From a bacterium (GTDB lineage: Bacteria > Moduliflexota > Moduliflexia > Moduliflexales > JAUQPW01), in contig JAUQPW010000056.1 of the NCBI GenBank assembly GCA_030550175.1, positions 1-35,750 of the forward strand: a stretch of DNA of 35,750 nucleotides, in the 5' to 3' direction. The notes under the pieces were generated by a model. It worked only from the letters and a program-made list of their open reading frames with translations. It was not told the DNA's origin and ran no database searches. How positions within the stretch are numbered: position 1 is the first letter of the stretch; each line of letters opens with the position of its first letter. Positions 14,826 through 22,854 of the stretch are shown piece by piece. A program made the translations under genes and the position numbers.

Positions 14826-17711
14826 CTATTTTTCTTCTGGAGATTTTACAGGTGCCAGGGATATTTTTCCTGTAGGAATCGAACCAAGGGAAAGTACATA
14901 ATCCCTTAGAGCCAGAATCTGTTGCTCTTCATTTCCTTCTAAAATATCGTCAGGGCCTGAATTTTCATCCGGGAAGAACATGGGCATTTTAGTTCCTGGT
15001 TGTATTTTTTGTGGGTCCTTAATCCATTTGACAATCCAGTCCGGATTGAGGCGACCGGTAGCCATAGCCAGATCTGGAGCCCACCCTTCCGGCGGACCTT
15101 CCGGTTTCTTATCCCCTTGTTGATGACAATTAAAGCAATTCAGGTAATCAGAAGAAGCCAGACGAGCACCTGCTTGAATCATATTCGGGAGAAGAAAGGG
15201 TTCTTTAGGCAGTTCGTAAGGAAATCGCTTTTTAGCAAGAACTGAAAAATAGGACACAAGGGTGGCGACTTCCTCATCGGAAAAACCAAAGGTAGGCATT
15301 CGAACCTTTAACCACGGACGTATAGGGACAGGGTTTTTCAAGAAATTAGAGAGCCAGTCATGGCGTACTTTCTCCCCTTCATGAAGCTCTCCGGCCTCCA
15401 ACAACGGCGGAGCCATATTGAGTTCCTGGGGTTTATAAAACGCCCGGATCGCTCCTCCCTTATTCTCGATGATATGACAGCCAATACAATTATACTGCCG
15501 GACCAGCTCTCGACCCTGAATGAGGGCCATTTTAATCGGATCGGGTTTATAAATATAATCCGGGATTTCGCGTTCTTCTCCGGTCAAACTCTTTAAAAAC
15601 ATAGCGATCGCTTTAATGTCCTCATCCAGAAGGCCAAAATTAGGCATTCGTAAAATCTCCCGCTCTGTGGCGTAAATTCTCGGATTTCTAAGCTTATTTA
15701 TGGTCCAATCCCACCAGGTCTCTGGAATATGCGTGGCATTACCAAACGACATTTGGGCGATCCATTTATTACCAAAGGTAGTCAGTTCTGCTCCGATGCG
15801 CTGTTCTTTTTCCATACCCGGTATGGTATGGCATCCAAAACAGCCATAGTTCCGAATCAATTTCGCACCTTTTTCAATCAGAGCTGGATCCTTGATTTTT
15901 TCTTCCAGACCGAGAATTTTACTTTCCCCATCCCATTTTAAAGTCATCAAATAGGCCGCTATATCCTGGGCCTGTTCATCACTCAATCTAAAATTCGGCA
16001 TGGGCGTTTTAGGATCATAACTTTTAGGATCTTTGAGCCACCGTACAAGCCATTGAAAGTTCGTCTTACTACCAATGCCGCTCAGATCGGGACCGAATTT
16101 ACGGCCTGTCTTTCTGGGTACTGAAACCCGAATAACTCCGTTGTCGTCTACCTGGGGTACTATTTTAATGGGATTTCCCTGTTCATCTTTGACCTCCGTT
16201 CCTTCCCCAATGACATGACAACCCAGGCATCCGATGGATTGAACGAGTTCTTTACCCCTTTCAGGAGAAGGTTGATAGTTCTTTGAAAGGGCAACGGGAA
16301 CGGCAGAGTAAGAAGGTAAGGAAGGAGAAAAACTTCCATTGCCTTGTCCTCCGGTTCCTTCATTTTCTGTTTTCTGACCGGGGGCTTGAGCCAAATATTT
16401 TCCCCTCGTTACATTCATCAAATAGGCTACAATAGCCTCGACGTTTTCATCTGAGAGGAGGAAATTCGGCATTCGAGTTTCCACGCGAAAGGTCCTTGGG
16501 TTTTTGATCCATTGGAACATCCAGTCTGCCGTAACCTTATCCCCTACCCGGGTCAGATCGGGACCGACTTTAGGATAATTCTCATATCCCTTAACCAGGT
16601 GACATCCATGACATCCTAATTCTTCGAAATTCCTTCTTCCTTGGGTTAAACGGGGGGCCTCTTCCAGGCCCCTATCTATCTCATGACATTTTCTGCATCC
16701 AATTTGAACATTTTCCCCTAAGAAGAGAGGACGGGACCAGAATTCGGTATTATGGTTAATCTTGATGGGTCTATCTTTGTCATGGACAGCCTTTACCTGT
16801 TGTTCTCCATTATGGGCTTGTTCCACGGTGAGGGCAGCACCCTGTCCGGCATGGCAAAGGGTACAACCAAACCTCTCAATGGGATGTCTTCCAAAGATCT
16901 CCTGCCGTTTTGGATGGGTTCTAAAGGGTTGAGGAATATCGGCATCTTCAAAACCGACTCGATCAATGGCTACGTGACAGGTCATGCAGCGCTCCGCTCG
17001 ATCTACATGATTCCCAAAATTTGTAAGAAGAGATTTTTCCACGACAATTTGTTTAATTTCAATGGGTCGAGCCTTGATTCCTTCTATTTTTCGCCGGATC
17101 TGTTCGATATCGGTGGTATATTTGCGCTTTTCTGCCTGAAGATTTTCCAGATTTCCTTTGATGCCTTCAATCTCTTTTTCGATGGCAGCTACCTCTGATT
17201 GTCGTTTATCAATCTCGGGCTGCATCTCTTTCACCTTTGCTTCTAGCTTATCCAGCTCATGTTTTCGGATTAACACATCTTTATCGTTTTCATGGAGGGC
17301 CTTACTGTACCAGTAAAAAGCTTCATCGGCTTCACTTTTGAGGAACTGCTGTTCCTGAGAGACCTCGAATAACTTAATCTTTGCTTCCTTTAAACGTCTC
17401 AGAGCATCTCGATAACTCCCTTTACGGGAATTAAAATCCTTTTCGGCTTCTGCCAATTTTTTTTCTAACTCTTTATATTCTGGGGTATTTAATTTGGCCT
17501 GGGCTTGTTTAAGTTCGGCCTCCGCCCGTGCTAACTCAAATCGATTAAATTCTTTTTGATATTTTTTCCAGGGTCTTCGGGTAATCACCTCATCCCAGAA
17601 GGCCCACAACGTCATGGCTAAACCGATCAAAGTAATGATAAAGTAAATATGTCCGTAGGATTTTCTCTCGACAGCCTCAATAAAAATCTTCTCTTGATCC
17701 TTCTCCGCCAT
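14826..17711 (-). CDS. Membrane-anchored octahaem cytochrome c with coiled-coil stalk
   Basis: 961 residues. A single transmembrane helix lies near 20-38 and a long charged coiled coil at about 50-215. There are eight CxxCH haem sites, at C242, C283, C339, C367, C495, C624, C742 and C859. The first three are closely spaced and lack a nearby Met ligand, like a small multihaem module. The last five each head a class I cytochrome c domain with a downstream Met ligand (RMPNF, PMPNF, RMPNF, RMPTF, KMPMF). The gene follows subunit IV of the cytochrome b complex in one operon, so it likely replaces cytochrome c1/f as electron acceptor of the Rieske protein. GAAGGA is 8 nt before the ATG. The full length is far above usual cytochrome c subunits. 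Confidence 0.93.
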   Translation of the reverse strand: MAEKDQEKIFIEAVERKSYGHIYFIITLIGLAMTLWAFWDEVITRRPWKKYQKEFNRFELARAEAELKQAQAKLNTPEYKELEKKLAEAEKDFNSRKGSYRDALRRLKEAKIKLFEVSQEQQFLKSEADEAFYWYSKALHENDKDVLIRKHELDKLEAKVKEMQPEIDKRQSEVAAIEKEIEGIKGNLENLQAEKRKYTTDIEQIRRKIEGIKARPIEIKQIVVEKSLLTNFGNHVDRAERCMTCHVAIDRVGFEDADIPQPFRTHPKRQEIFGRHPIERFGCTLCHAGQGAALTVEQAHNGEQQVKAVHDKDRPIKINHNTEFWSRPLFLGENVQIGCRKCHEIDRGLEEAPRLTQGRRNFEELGCHGCHLVKGYENYPKVGPDLTRVGDKVTADWMFQWIKNPRTFRVETRMPNFLLSDENVEAIVAYLMNVTRGKYLAQAPGQKTENEGTGGQGNGSFSPSLPSYSAVPVALSKNYQPSPERGKELVQSIGCLGCHVIGEGTEVKDEQGNPIKIVPQVDDNGVIRVSVPRKTGRKFGPDLSGIGSKTNFQWLVRWLKDPKSYDPKTPMPNFRLSDEQAQDIAAYLMTLKWDGESKILGLEEKIKDPALIEKGAKLIRNYGCFGCHTIPGMEKEQRIGAELTTFGNKWIAQMSFGNATHIPETWWDWTINKLRNPRIYATEREILRMPNFGLLDEDIKAIAMFLKSLTGEEREIPDYIYKPDPIKMALIQGRELVRQYNCIGCHIIENKGGAIRAFYKPQELNMAPPLLEAGELHEGEKVRHDWLSNFLKNPVPIRPWLKVRMPTFGFSDEEVATLVSYFSVLAKKRFPYELPKEPFLLPNMIQAGARLASSDYLNCFNCHQQGDKKPEGPPEGWAPDLAMATGRLNPDWIVKWIKDPQKIQPGTKMPMFFPDENSGPDDILEGNEEQQILALRDYVLSLGSIPTGKISLAPVKSPEEK

Positions 17712-17727
17712 TGATCGATTCCTTCAT

Positions 17728-17772
17728 TAACAATTAGCAATTATCTTCTTCCCTGTTAATTGCCAATTGTTA
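17728..17772. repeat. Inverted repeat between subunit IV and octahaem genes
   Basis: TAACAATTAGCAATTA (17728-17743) is mirrored by 17757-17772 with one mismatch. The right arm includes the stop codon of the subunit IV gene. The word is CAATTA/GCAATT. Confidence 0.6.
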
Positions 17773-18750
17773 GATATTGAACCAGGGCGTTACCCAGATA
17801 TATTTGATATTTAAGGTCCATCTCAAGATCATTTTAATGGGAAGGGCCATCATGGTCAGGAATAAGAAAGCCACGATACTATATCGAACAACTCCCAATT
17901 TTTGAAGGACTTCACTCCGATTTCGCATGATCAGGTAGTAGATTACTCCCAGGAGGTAATAACCGATGACCACAGCCCCTCCAAAAATAGAAGCTATAAA
18001 ATCATCTCGAATACCTACTTTATAGGAGAGGTTTACATTGGTAAGAGCCGCTACTTTATGGGGATCCCATTTATCCCAGGGTGCAAAAAAATTCCATCCC
18101 GGTCCCCTCAAAAAAGTTCCCACAATGATTAAGCTGACCCATAGGACGAGGAATCCGAACAGAAAAACGGTAATGGCAAATTTCCTTTCTTTGAAGGTGT
18201 AATATCCATTTCCCTTTGGGTTAATATCTACATAAGGGATAATCATAAGTCCCATGATGATCAAACCAGGGAGAACGACTCCGGCTATCCAGGGGTCAAA
18301 GTAAACGAGCATTTCCTGCAAACCCAGGAAATACCAAGGAGCTTTAGAAGGATTCGGGGTTCTGTTGGGATTAGCGGGATCCTCCAAGGGAGCATCCACT
18401 AAGATGGACCATATTGTCAGGACAATCAAAGCCCCAATGGCCACCAAAAATTCACTTCTTACCAGATGGGGCCAGGTATGGACCCGGTAGTCTAATCGTG
18501 TTTTCTTCTTGGCCACCGTTTTACCGGCAGGGGTCGGTTTTGGGGTAGCTGGCGCGGTCGGTTTAGCCGTAGTGGCCGTTGTAGAAGGCTTTGAAACCGT
18601 ACCCGCAGGAGGAGTTGGTTTAGGAGTAGCCGCCTCTGCTCCCTTTTTAGGAGATTCGCCCCCCTCTTTAGAGCCTGAAGCAGGCTTTGAAGCTCCATCT
18701 GGTTGGGGTTCCTTGGGGGGCTCCCTTTGCATATCTTTTTCGTCGGCCAT
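17770..18750 (-). CDS. Cytochrome b C-terminal subunit (b6f subunit IV-like) with Pro/Ala/Lys-rich N-terminus
   Basis: 326 residues. About 90 N-terminal residues are low complexity (Pro, Ala, Lys, Thr, Ser) and probably disordered. From about 93 the protein matches subunit IV / the cytochrome b C-terminal domain, with the Qo motif region as APWYFLGLQEML (137-148) instead of the PEWY of mitochondria and chloroplasts. Three helices (about 100-118, 154-171, 192-212) are followed by two further helices (about 251-273 and 288-308), which subunit IV lacks. It is one half of a split cytochrome b, the other being at 19108. Loss of the Qo glutamate fits a low-potential quinone such as menaquinone, which is inference. 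Confidence 0.9.
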   Translation of the reverse strand: MADEKDMQREPPKEPQPDGASKPASGSKEGGESPKKGAEAATPKPTPPAGTVSKPSTTATTAKPTAPATPKPTPAGKTVAKKKTRLDYRVHTWPHLVRSEFLVAIGALIVLTIWSILVDAPLEDPANPNRTPNPSKAPWYFLGLQEMLVYFDPWIAGVVLPGLIIMGLMIIPYVDINPKGNGYYTFKERKFAITVFLFGFLVLWVSLIIVGTFLRGPGWNFFAPWDKWDPHKVAALTNVNLSYKVGIRDDFIASIFGGAVVIGYYLLGVIYYLIMRNRSEVLQKLGVVRYSIVAFLFLTMMALPIKMILRWTLNIKYIWVTPWFNI

Positions 18751-18752
18751 TC

Positions 18753-18831
18753 TTTTAAAAGGATAAATCTGGCAAGGGTAGATCAGGAAAAAGAATTTCC
18801 TTTACCCTTTCTCCTTTATCCTTATAAAAGG
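18753..18831. repeat. Inverted repeat between the 55-residue gene and subunit IV
   Basis: Blocks AAGGATAAA, AAGGGTA and AGGAAA on the left reappear as TTTCCT, TACCCTT and TTTATCCTT on the right (18796-18823), in mirror order around a short centre. The hairpin overlaps the start region of the subunit IV gene. Confidence 0.55.
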
Positions 18832-18832
18832 G

Positions 18833-19000
18833 TTATTCACTCATCCTATCAATAATCTCGTCTTTGCGTCCTTCTTGGATCAGTCGGTCGTTTTGTAGAG
18901 CCTGTCGGAGACCCACACAGGTAAAAAATATCACCAGTAGCAACATGGCTACAATGGGAATATTATCTGGTTTACTGATGATCTGGATAAAGTTTTCCAT
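18833..19000 (-). CDS. 55-residue single-pass membrane peptide in the cytochrome b operon
   Basis: ATG at 18998-19000, stop at 18833-18835. The protein starts MENFIQIISKPDNIPIVAML, has one hydrophobic helix (about 15-32) and ends in a charged tail rich in Arg, Asp and Glu. It lies between the two halves of the split cytochrome b, on the same strand, 107 bp after one and 82 bp before the other. Its size and topology recall the small subunits of b6f complexes (PetG/PetL/PetN class) or CcoQ, without detectable sequence similarity. A small structural subunit or assembly peptide is the inferred role. The ribosome binding site is weak (GGGATAG). Confidence 0.65.
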   Translation of the reverse strand: MENFIQIISKPDNIPIVAMLLLVIFFTCVGLRQALQNDRLIQEGRKDEIIDRMSE

Positions 19001-19040
19001 AAGGATCTATCCCGAAAAGCCTTAAGAACCCTCACTTAAG

Positions 19041-19080
19041 GACCCTGAGCAGTTATGGTTTCTTTCTCTTCTCAGGGGTC
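19041..19080. repeat. Hairpin downstream of cytochrome b
   Basis: GACCCTGAG at 19041-19049 pairs with CTCAGGGGTC at 19071-19080 with one bulged G, in the 107-bp gap between cytochrome b and the 55-residue gene. Poor T-tract in either direction; a processing hairpin is more likely than a terminator. Confidence 0.4.
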
Positions 19081-19107
19081 TTTATTGTTTTCGTTAAAGT
19101 TAAAACT

Positions 19108-19917
19108 TTAGAGGGGTCCTGAGATCCCCCCATCTTTTCGAACCCTCCAAAAGTGAAGCATCATCAACCCTCCGGCCAATAGCGGGAAGAAGATACAATG
19201 GAGTACGTAGAATCTTAAAAGGGCCGAAGGACCTACGATAGTTCCTCCCAGGAGCATGAAACGTACATCGGAAGAAGGAGTTATAATGGAAGGGGGTGCA
19301 AAAGGCCCCTCATGACCTAAGACGGGAGTAGCACGGGCCATATTGGTGCCTACGGTAACTGCCCAGATGGAGAGTTGATCCCAGGGGAGAAGGTATCCTG
19401 TGAAGCTCAGAAGAAGCGTTATGGTCAGCAGCATAACACCTACGGCCCAGTTAAATTCCCGGGGTGGTTTATAGGAGCCTGTCAAGAAAACTCTCAGCAT
19501 ATGGAGCCATACGGTTATAACCATAGCATGGGCAGCCCAACGATGCATATTCCGCATAATCATTCCGAAGGGGACATCAAACTCCAGATACTTAATGTCG
19601 TTATAAGCGTACTCGGCGGTTGGACGGTAATAGAACATTAAAAAAACTCCGGTAACCGTGGTCACCAGAAACATCAAAAAGGTTAATCCTCCCATGCACC
19701 AGGTAAAACGCAGTTTGGTTCCGTGTACAGGAAGTTTGGTAGGATGTAGATGTAGCCAGACGTTATCCAGAACTGCCAGGACCCGATTTCTGGGGGTATC
19801 TTCATAACCATGTCGAAAAATAGATCGCCAGACTTGGGACTCTACGATCTGTTGTTTCATTTCTTCAAAGTCTGAACGCTCCGGTAATCTTAATTTAGGA
19901 AGAGGTAATTTAGGCAC
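19108..19917 (-). CDS. Cytochrome b6-like subunit of an alternative bc complex
   Basis: 269 residues from a GTG start. Four helices carry the b-haem ligands H125/H139 and H240/H255. The second pair has 14 intervening residues, the b6f-type spacing rather than the 13 of bc1. Cys74 in [10 protein letters not shown] aligns with the b6 cysteine that covalently binds the extra haem cn (ci), so this complex may also hold that haem. The protein ends KDGGISGPL, the b6-type terminus, confirming a split cytochrome b. An N-terminal amphipathic segment of about 50 residues precedes the first helix. It lies 73 bp after the Rieske gene. Confidence 0.93.
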   Translation of the reverse strand: MPKLPLPKLRLPERSDFEEMKQQIVESQVWRSIFRHGYEDTPRNRVLAVLDNVWLHLHPTKLPVHGTKLRFTWCMGGLTFLMFLVTTVTGVFLMFYYRPTAEYAYNDIKYLEFDVPFGMIMRNMHRWAAHAMVITVWLHMLRVFLTGSYKPPREFNWAVGVMLLTITLLLSFTGYLLPWDQLSIWAVTVGTNMARATPVLGHEGPFAPPSIITPSSDVRFMLLGGTIVGPSALLRFYVLHCIFFPLLAGGLMMLHFWRVRKDGGISGPL

Positions 19918-19933
19918 ACTCTCTAATAGGATT

Positions 19934-19992
19934 GAAGGTTAAGGGTGGAGGGGTTATGAAAAGATCCTTCTTCCCCTCCATCCTTAACCTTC
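19934..19992. repeat. Inverted repeat between Rieske and cytochrome b genes
   Basis: The 20-bp arms 19934-19953 and 19973-19992 match with one mismatch around a 19-nt loop. The distal arm overlaps the Rieske stop codon at 19991. The arms are built on AAGGTTAAGG and GGAGGGG. Confidence 0.65.
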
Positions 19993-20584
19993 AACTACTA
20001 TATGGTAAGTAAGCCCCAGGTTTAGTCCACTCCCCTCTCTCATAGAGGAATTTAACACTTTTATCTATCAAGAGTTGCCCATCCTCGGCTAAAGTTATTT
20101 TGATTCGTTCTAAAGGCCGAGGGGCAGGACCCTCAAAGTTGATTCCTGTTCTTCGGAATCCACTTCCATGACAGGGGCATTTAAACTTATCCTCCGTTGC
20201 AAACCAATTAGGCGTACATCCCAAATGGGTACAGATAGCTAAAAGGGCGTAAAAGCCACCACTATCTCGAACAATCCATACCCGTTGAGACTGTTTAAAT
20301 CGCTCATTCACTTCTCCTACGGCATATTCATTGGGGAACCCGGCCTTGAAAATCGGAGAAGGTTCGAAAAGAACCCGGGGAAACATATATCGGAGACAGG
20401 CGAAGGTGGCTGCTAAAAAATTTATGGTAAATCCCGCCCATGCAGCTCGGGTTAGAAAATCTCTACGGGAAAGTAAACTCCACTTCCCTTCAGTCGGTGC
20501 TTGTTCAACAACTGTTGCTGGCTTAACCGGCTCTTTTTTTACTTCGGTAGTTGGTGGGGTAGCTACAGTAGTTTCATTGGCCAT
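19991..20584 (-). CDS. Rieske 2Fe-2S protein
   Basis: 197 residues. After a Pro/Thr/Val-rich N-terminus comes a twin-arginine-like signal anchor (SRRDFLTRAAWAG at 39-51, then one helix). The Rieske fold has cluster ligands C118, H120, C136 and H139 (CTHLGC, CPCHGSG) and the disulfide pair C123/C138. The C-terminal GPAPRPLERI is typical. It is the electron carrier from the Qo site to the high-potential acceptor. It is the first gene of the operon Rieske, b6, small peptide, subunit IV, octahaem cytochrome. The only in-frame ATG after a stop is 20584, and the AAGGAGG seen upstream is about 18 nt away, unusually far. Confidence 0.95.
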   Translation of the reverse strand: MANETTVATPPTTEVKKEPVKPATVVEQAPTEGKWSLLSRRDFLTRAAWAGFTINFLAATFACLRYMFPRVLFEPSPIFKAGFPNEYAVGEVNERFKQSQRVWIVRDSGGFYALLAICTHLGCTPNWFATEDKFKCPCHGSGFRRTGINFEGPAPRPLERIKITLAEDGQLLIDKSVKFLYERGEWTKPGAYLPYSS

Positions 20585-20671
20585 ATGGAATAATTCTCAA
20601 ACCCTCCTTGGTTTATAGACTTAAATCATAACAAAACTCGAGTAGATAGGCACCTTTCTTAATTAGATTAT

Positions 20672-20699
20672 TTAATATCGTAATGAAGATTCTTGTCAA
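20672..20699 (-). promoter_or_regulatory. Putative sigma-70 promoter of the cytochrome b complex operon
   Basis: On the minus strand TTGACA (20694-20699), a 16-bp spacer and TATTAA (20672-20677, four of six). The predicted start is about 80 nt upstream of the Rieske ATG. Confidence 0.45.
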
Positions 20700-20748
20700 C
20701 ATAATAATTTTATTTTTTAAACCTAGACCATTTCTGGATATTTTTGCT

Positions 20749-20777
20749 TTGACAAAGGCATCTTCTCCGGTTAGTTT
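20749..20777 (+). promoter_or_regulatory. Putative promoter of the small membrane protein gene
   Basis: TTGACA at 20749-20754, a 17-bp spacer, then TAGTTT at 20772-20777 (weak -10). It is divergent from the Rieske promoter within the same 224-bp gap. Confidence 0.3.
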
Positions 20778-20808
20778 TTAAGAAAGGTGATAGATAAAGG
20801 AGGGTTTT

Positions 20809-21141
20809 ATGGATGAACAAGAAAAAATTAATTTTATTCTACTGGATGAGATTGAGACTTTAACAGATAGGGTAATCAAAAAAATTAACTCATTACCCCT
20901 TTCTGAGCGTGAGAATCGGATGAATTATGTGTTGGAAGTCATAGCCCGGGGCGTACGGACCGAAGAGCTGGTGATAGCCCCTGTTAAAAAAGAAAGTACG
21001 AATTTAGCGGGTTTTGGAGTACTGATCTTTCTGGTAAGCTTACCCTTCTGGTTTATCTTCCCGTTTATGGGGTACTTTTTAGGTGGGTTAGGGGGGTTGT
21101 TGGTCCTTATAGGCCTTATATCTACTCTGTTCAAAGCCTGA
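20809..21141 (+). CDS. Small membrane protein with soluble N-terminus, unknown function
   Basis: 110 residues. A charged, helical N-terminal half (1-63) is followed by two transmembrane helices (about 66-84 and 88-107) with glycine-rich packing (GGLGGL). AAAGGAGGG lies 6 nt before the ATG, one of the strongest ribosome binding sites in the window. It stands alone between the respiratory operon and the signalling island and is transcribed opposite to both. I do not recognise the family. Confidence 0.75.
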   Translation: MDEQEKINFILLDEIETLTDRVIKKINSLPLSERENRMNYVLEVIARGVRTEELVIAPVKKESTNLAGFGVLIFLVSLPFWFIFPFMGYFLGGLGGLLVLIGLISTLFKA

Positions 21142-21209
21142 TCCCCTTCTTCTGAAATTATCTTAAAAGTCCCAAACAAAGGTAAAAGCGTACGGCTGGG
21201 TCTATCTGC

Positions 21210-21243
21210 TGTAGGGCGAAAGGGCGTTTCGTTTCGCCCTACA
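21210..21243. terminator. Hairpin between convergent genes
   Basis: A perfect 12-bp stem TGTAGGGCGAAA/TTTCGCCCTACA with a 10-nt loop sits midway between the ends of the 110-residue protein gene and the FHA kinase gene. Neither side has a T-run, so termination is possible but unproven. It could also be a repeat-family member. Confidence 0.45.
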
Positions 21244-21258
21244 CTTCCCTGTCTTTAT

Positions 21259-22758
21259 TTAAATTCTCTTAAGAGCCTCTTTGATGGCCTCTTCCAATTC
21301 CTTGGCAGTTTGAAATCGCTCCTTCTCATCCTTTTGGATGGCTTTATCAACTACCGCTGCCAGTGCTTCCGGGATCGCGGGATTTTGTTCCCGGATAGGT
21401 ATAGGAGGATCTTCCAGAATAACGAGAATGGGGTCTTTCGGTTTTTTTTCTTTAAGGATCCCTTTGACCATATCCAGGGGAGTAGGAAAGTGAAATTGAT
21501 ATTTGGCCGTGAGAAGATAATAAAGTGTGACAGCCGCGGAATAAACATCGGCCGGAGGTTTTACGAAACGGTAATTGGTAAACTGCTCCGGGGCCATAAA
21601 AAATGGAGTCCCACTGGTCTCACCTCGCATGGTCATTCCGGAATTCCCGGCCTTTTCATAACTTTTAGAAAGTCCAAAATCCGTTAACTTGGCGATCCTT
21701 TCCCCTTTTTTATTTTTAGTCAGAAGTAAGTTGGGGGGTTTAATATCCCGGTGAATGAACCCTCTCTTGTGGGCATAATCCAGCCCTCCAAGAATCTGGC
21801 AGATTAAATTACAGGCCTCTGGAATAGGGACGGGTCCTTTATAAACTTTAACTACCAGCTCTTCTGTATCGCCATAGGGTAAATACTCGGAAACAAAGTA
21901 ATGCTCTCGGCCAATTATTCCCTGATCCAGGAGACGAACAATATGTGGGTGGATAAGCTCGGTCATGACGGCCATTTCACGTTGAAAGAGCTTATTCGCC
22001 TTTTCATCCATGGCGACACCAGGTAACATCTTTTTTAAGGCAACCAGACGACCTGTAGGCCTGTGCCAGGCTTTATAAACTATCCCCATTCCACCTCTAC
22101 CCAGCTCCTTCAATAACTGATAATCTTTAATGCTTGGAATATCCACCTCTCGCTGCTCCTGGGCCGCACATTCTTCGCAGAGGTATAATATTACATCGGC
22201 TAATTCCTCAGCTTTCCCGTCTGAGTTTGCCCTACGCGACACATCTTTACTGCAGCCGAAACACACGTGATGTATCCTGGGAGAGGCGAGCGGTCTTATC
22301 TTCATGGCCTCCTTTTTTTTGCAATCTTGACAAATATAGTCGGAAATAGCCAGTTCAGCAGCTCTTTTATTTTTTAGAGCCTCGGTAAGATCCGAGCCAC
22401 ATCGGATGCAGAAAACCTTCTCCGCTTCAACCGACTGCTCAGGAATCACCTCAACCCTCAGCACCGTCTTTCCTACTCTAATGAGATCCTTATCATGAAG
22501 TTCTGCTTCGGTAATACGTTTGAACTCCTTATCTTTCACACACTTCACATAAGTCCCATTGGTGCTTTTATTATCCCGAATATAACAGTAAGGGGGTCTT
22601 ATCTCTAGGAGGAAATGATTTCTGGATACATAAGGATCGTCTTGACTGAGTTGAAAATGGGATTGAAGCGATCTTCCCACTAAAAAGCAATCCGGTTGAT
22701 CAAACTCAAAGTGTTCACCCTGTCGGGGACCTTCTACAATCGATAAAACGATTTTCAT
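21259..22758 (-). CDS. FHA - double zinc ribbon - Ser/Thr protein kinase
   Basis: 499 residues. An FHA domain (about 1-105; VGRS, SRNH, NKSTNGTYV) binds phosphothreonine. Two zinc ribbons follow (C117, C120, C143, C146; C166, C169, C194, C197). A Hanks-type kinase covers 213-499: glycine loop GRGGMG, K242, HRDIKPPN with D338, and DFG at 360-362. The activation loop contains several Thr/Ser (SGMTMRGETSGT). The activity residues are intact. No transmembrane helix is seen, so it is cytoplasmic. It is the last gene of a leftward island that also encodes a PP2C domain, so kinase and phosphatase probably act on shared targets, with the FHA domains reading the phosphosites. Confidence 0.92.
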   Translation of the reverse strand: MKIVLSIVEGPRQGEHFEFDQPDCFLVGRSLQSHFQLSQDDPYVSRNHFLLEIRPPYCYIRDNKSTNGTYVKCVKDKEFKRITEAELHDKDLIRVGKTVLRVEVIPEQSVEAEKVFCIRCGSDLTEALKNKRAAELAISDYICQDCKKKEAMKIRPLASPRIHHVCFGCSKDVSRRANSDGKAEELADVILYLCEECAAQEQREVDIPSIKDYQLLKELGRGGMGIVYKAWHRPTGRLVALKKMLPGVAMDEKANKLFQREMAVMTELIHPHIVRLLDQGIIGREHYFVSEYLPYGDTEELVVKVYKGPVPIPEACNLICQILGGLDYAHKRGFIHRDIKPPNLLLTKNKKGERIAKLTDFGLSKSYEKAGNSGMTMRGETSGTPFFMAPEQFTNYRFVKPPADVYSAAVTLYYLLTAKYQFHFPTPLDMVKGILKEKKPKDPILVILEDPPIPIREQNPAIPEALAAVVDKAIQKDEKERFQTAKELEEAIKEALKRI

Positions 22759-22854
22759 CTTTAAGTTTAACCATTAACAATGAATAATTGATTTTTTACA
22801 ATCCCGAGTTTGTAAATAACAACTGTTCATTGCCTAAGTTTTTAATATCGAATC

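Noticed and set aside
21210..21243. Firm call of an intrinsic terminator
   Set aside because: The stem is perfect but there is no T-run on either side, so only a tentative terminator/hairpin entry is kept.
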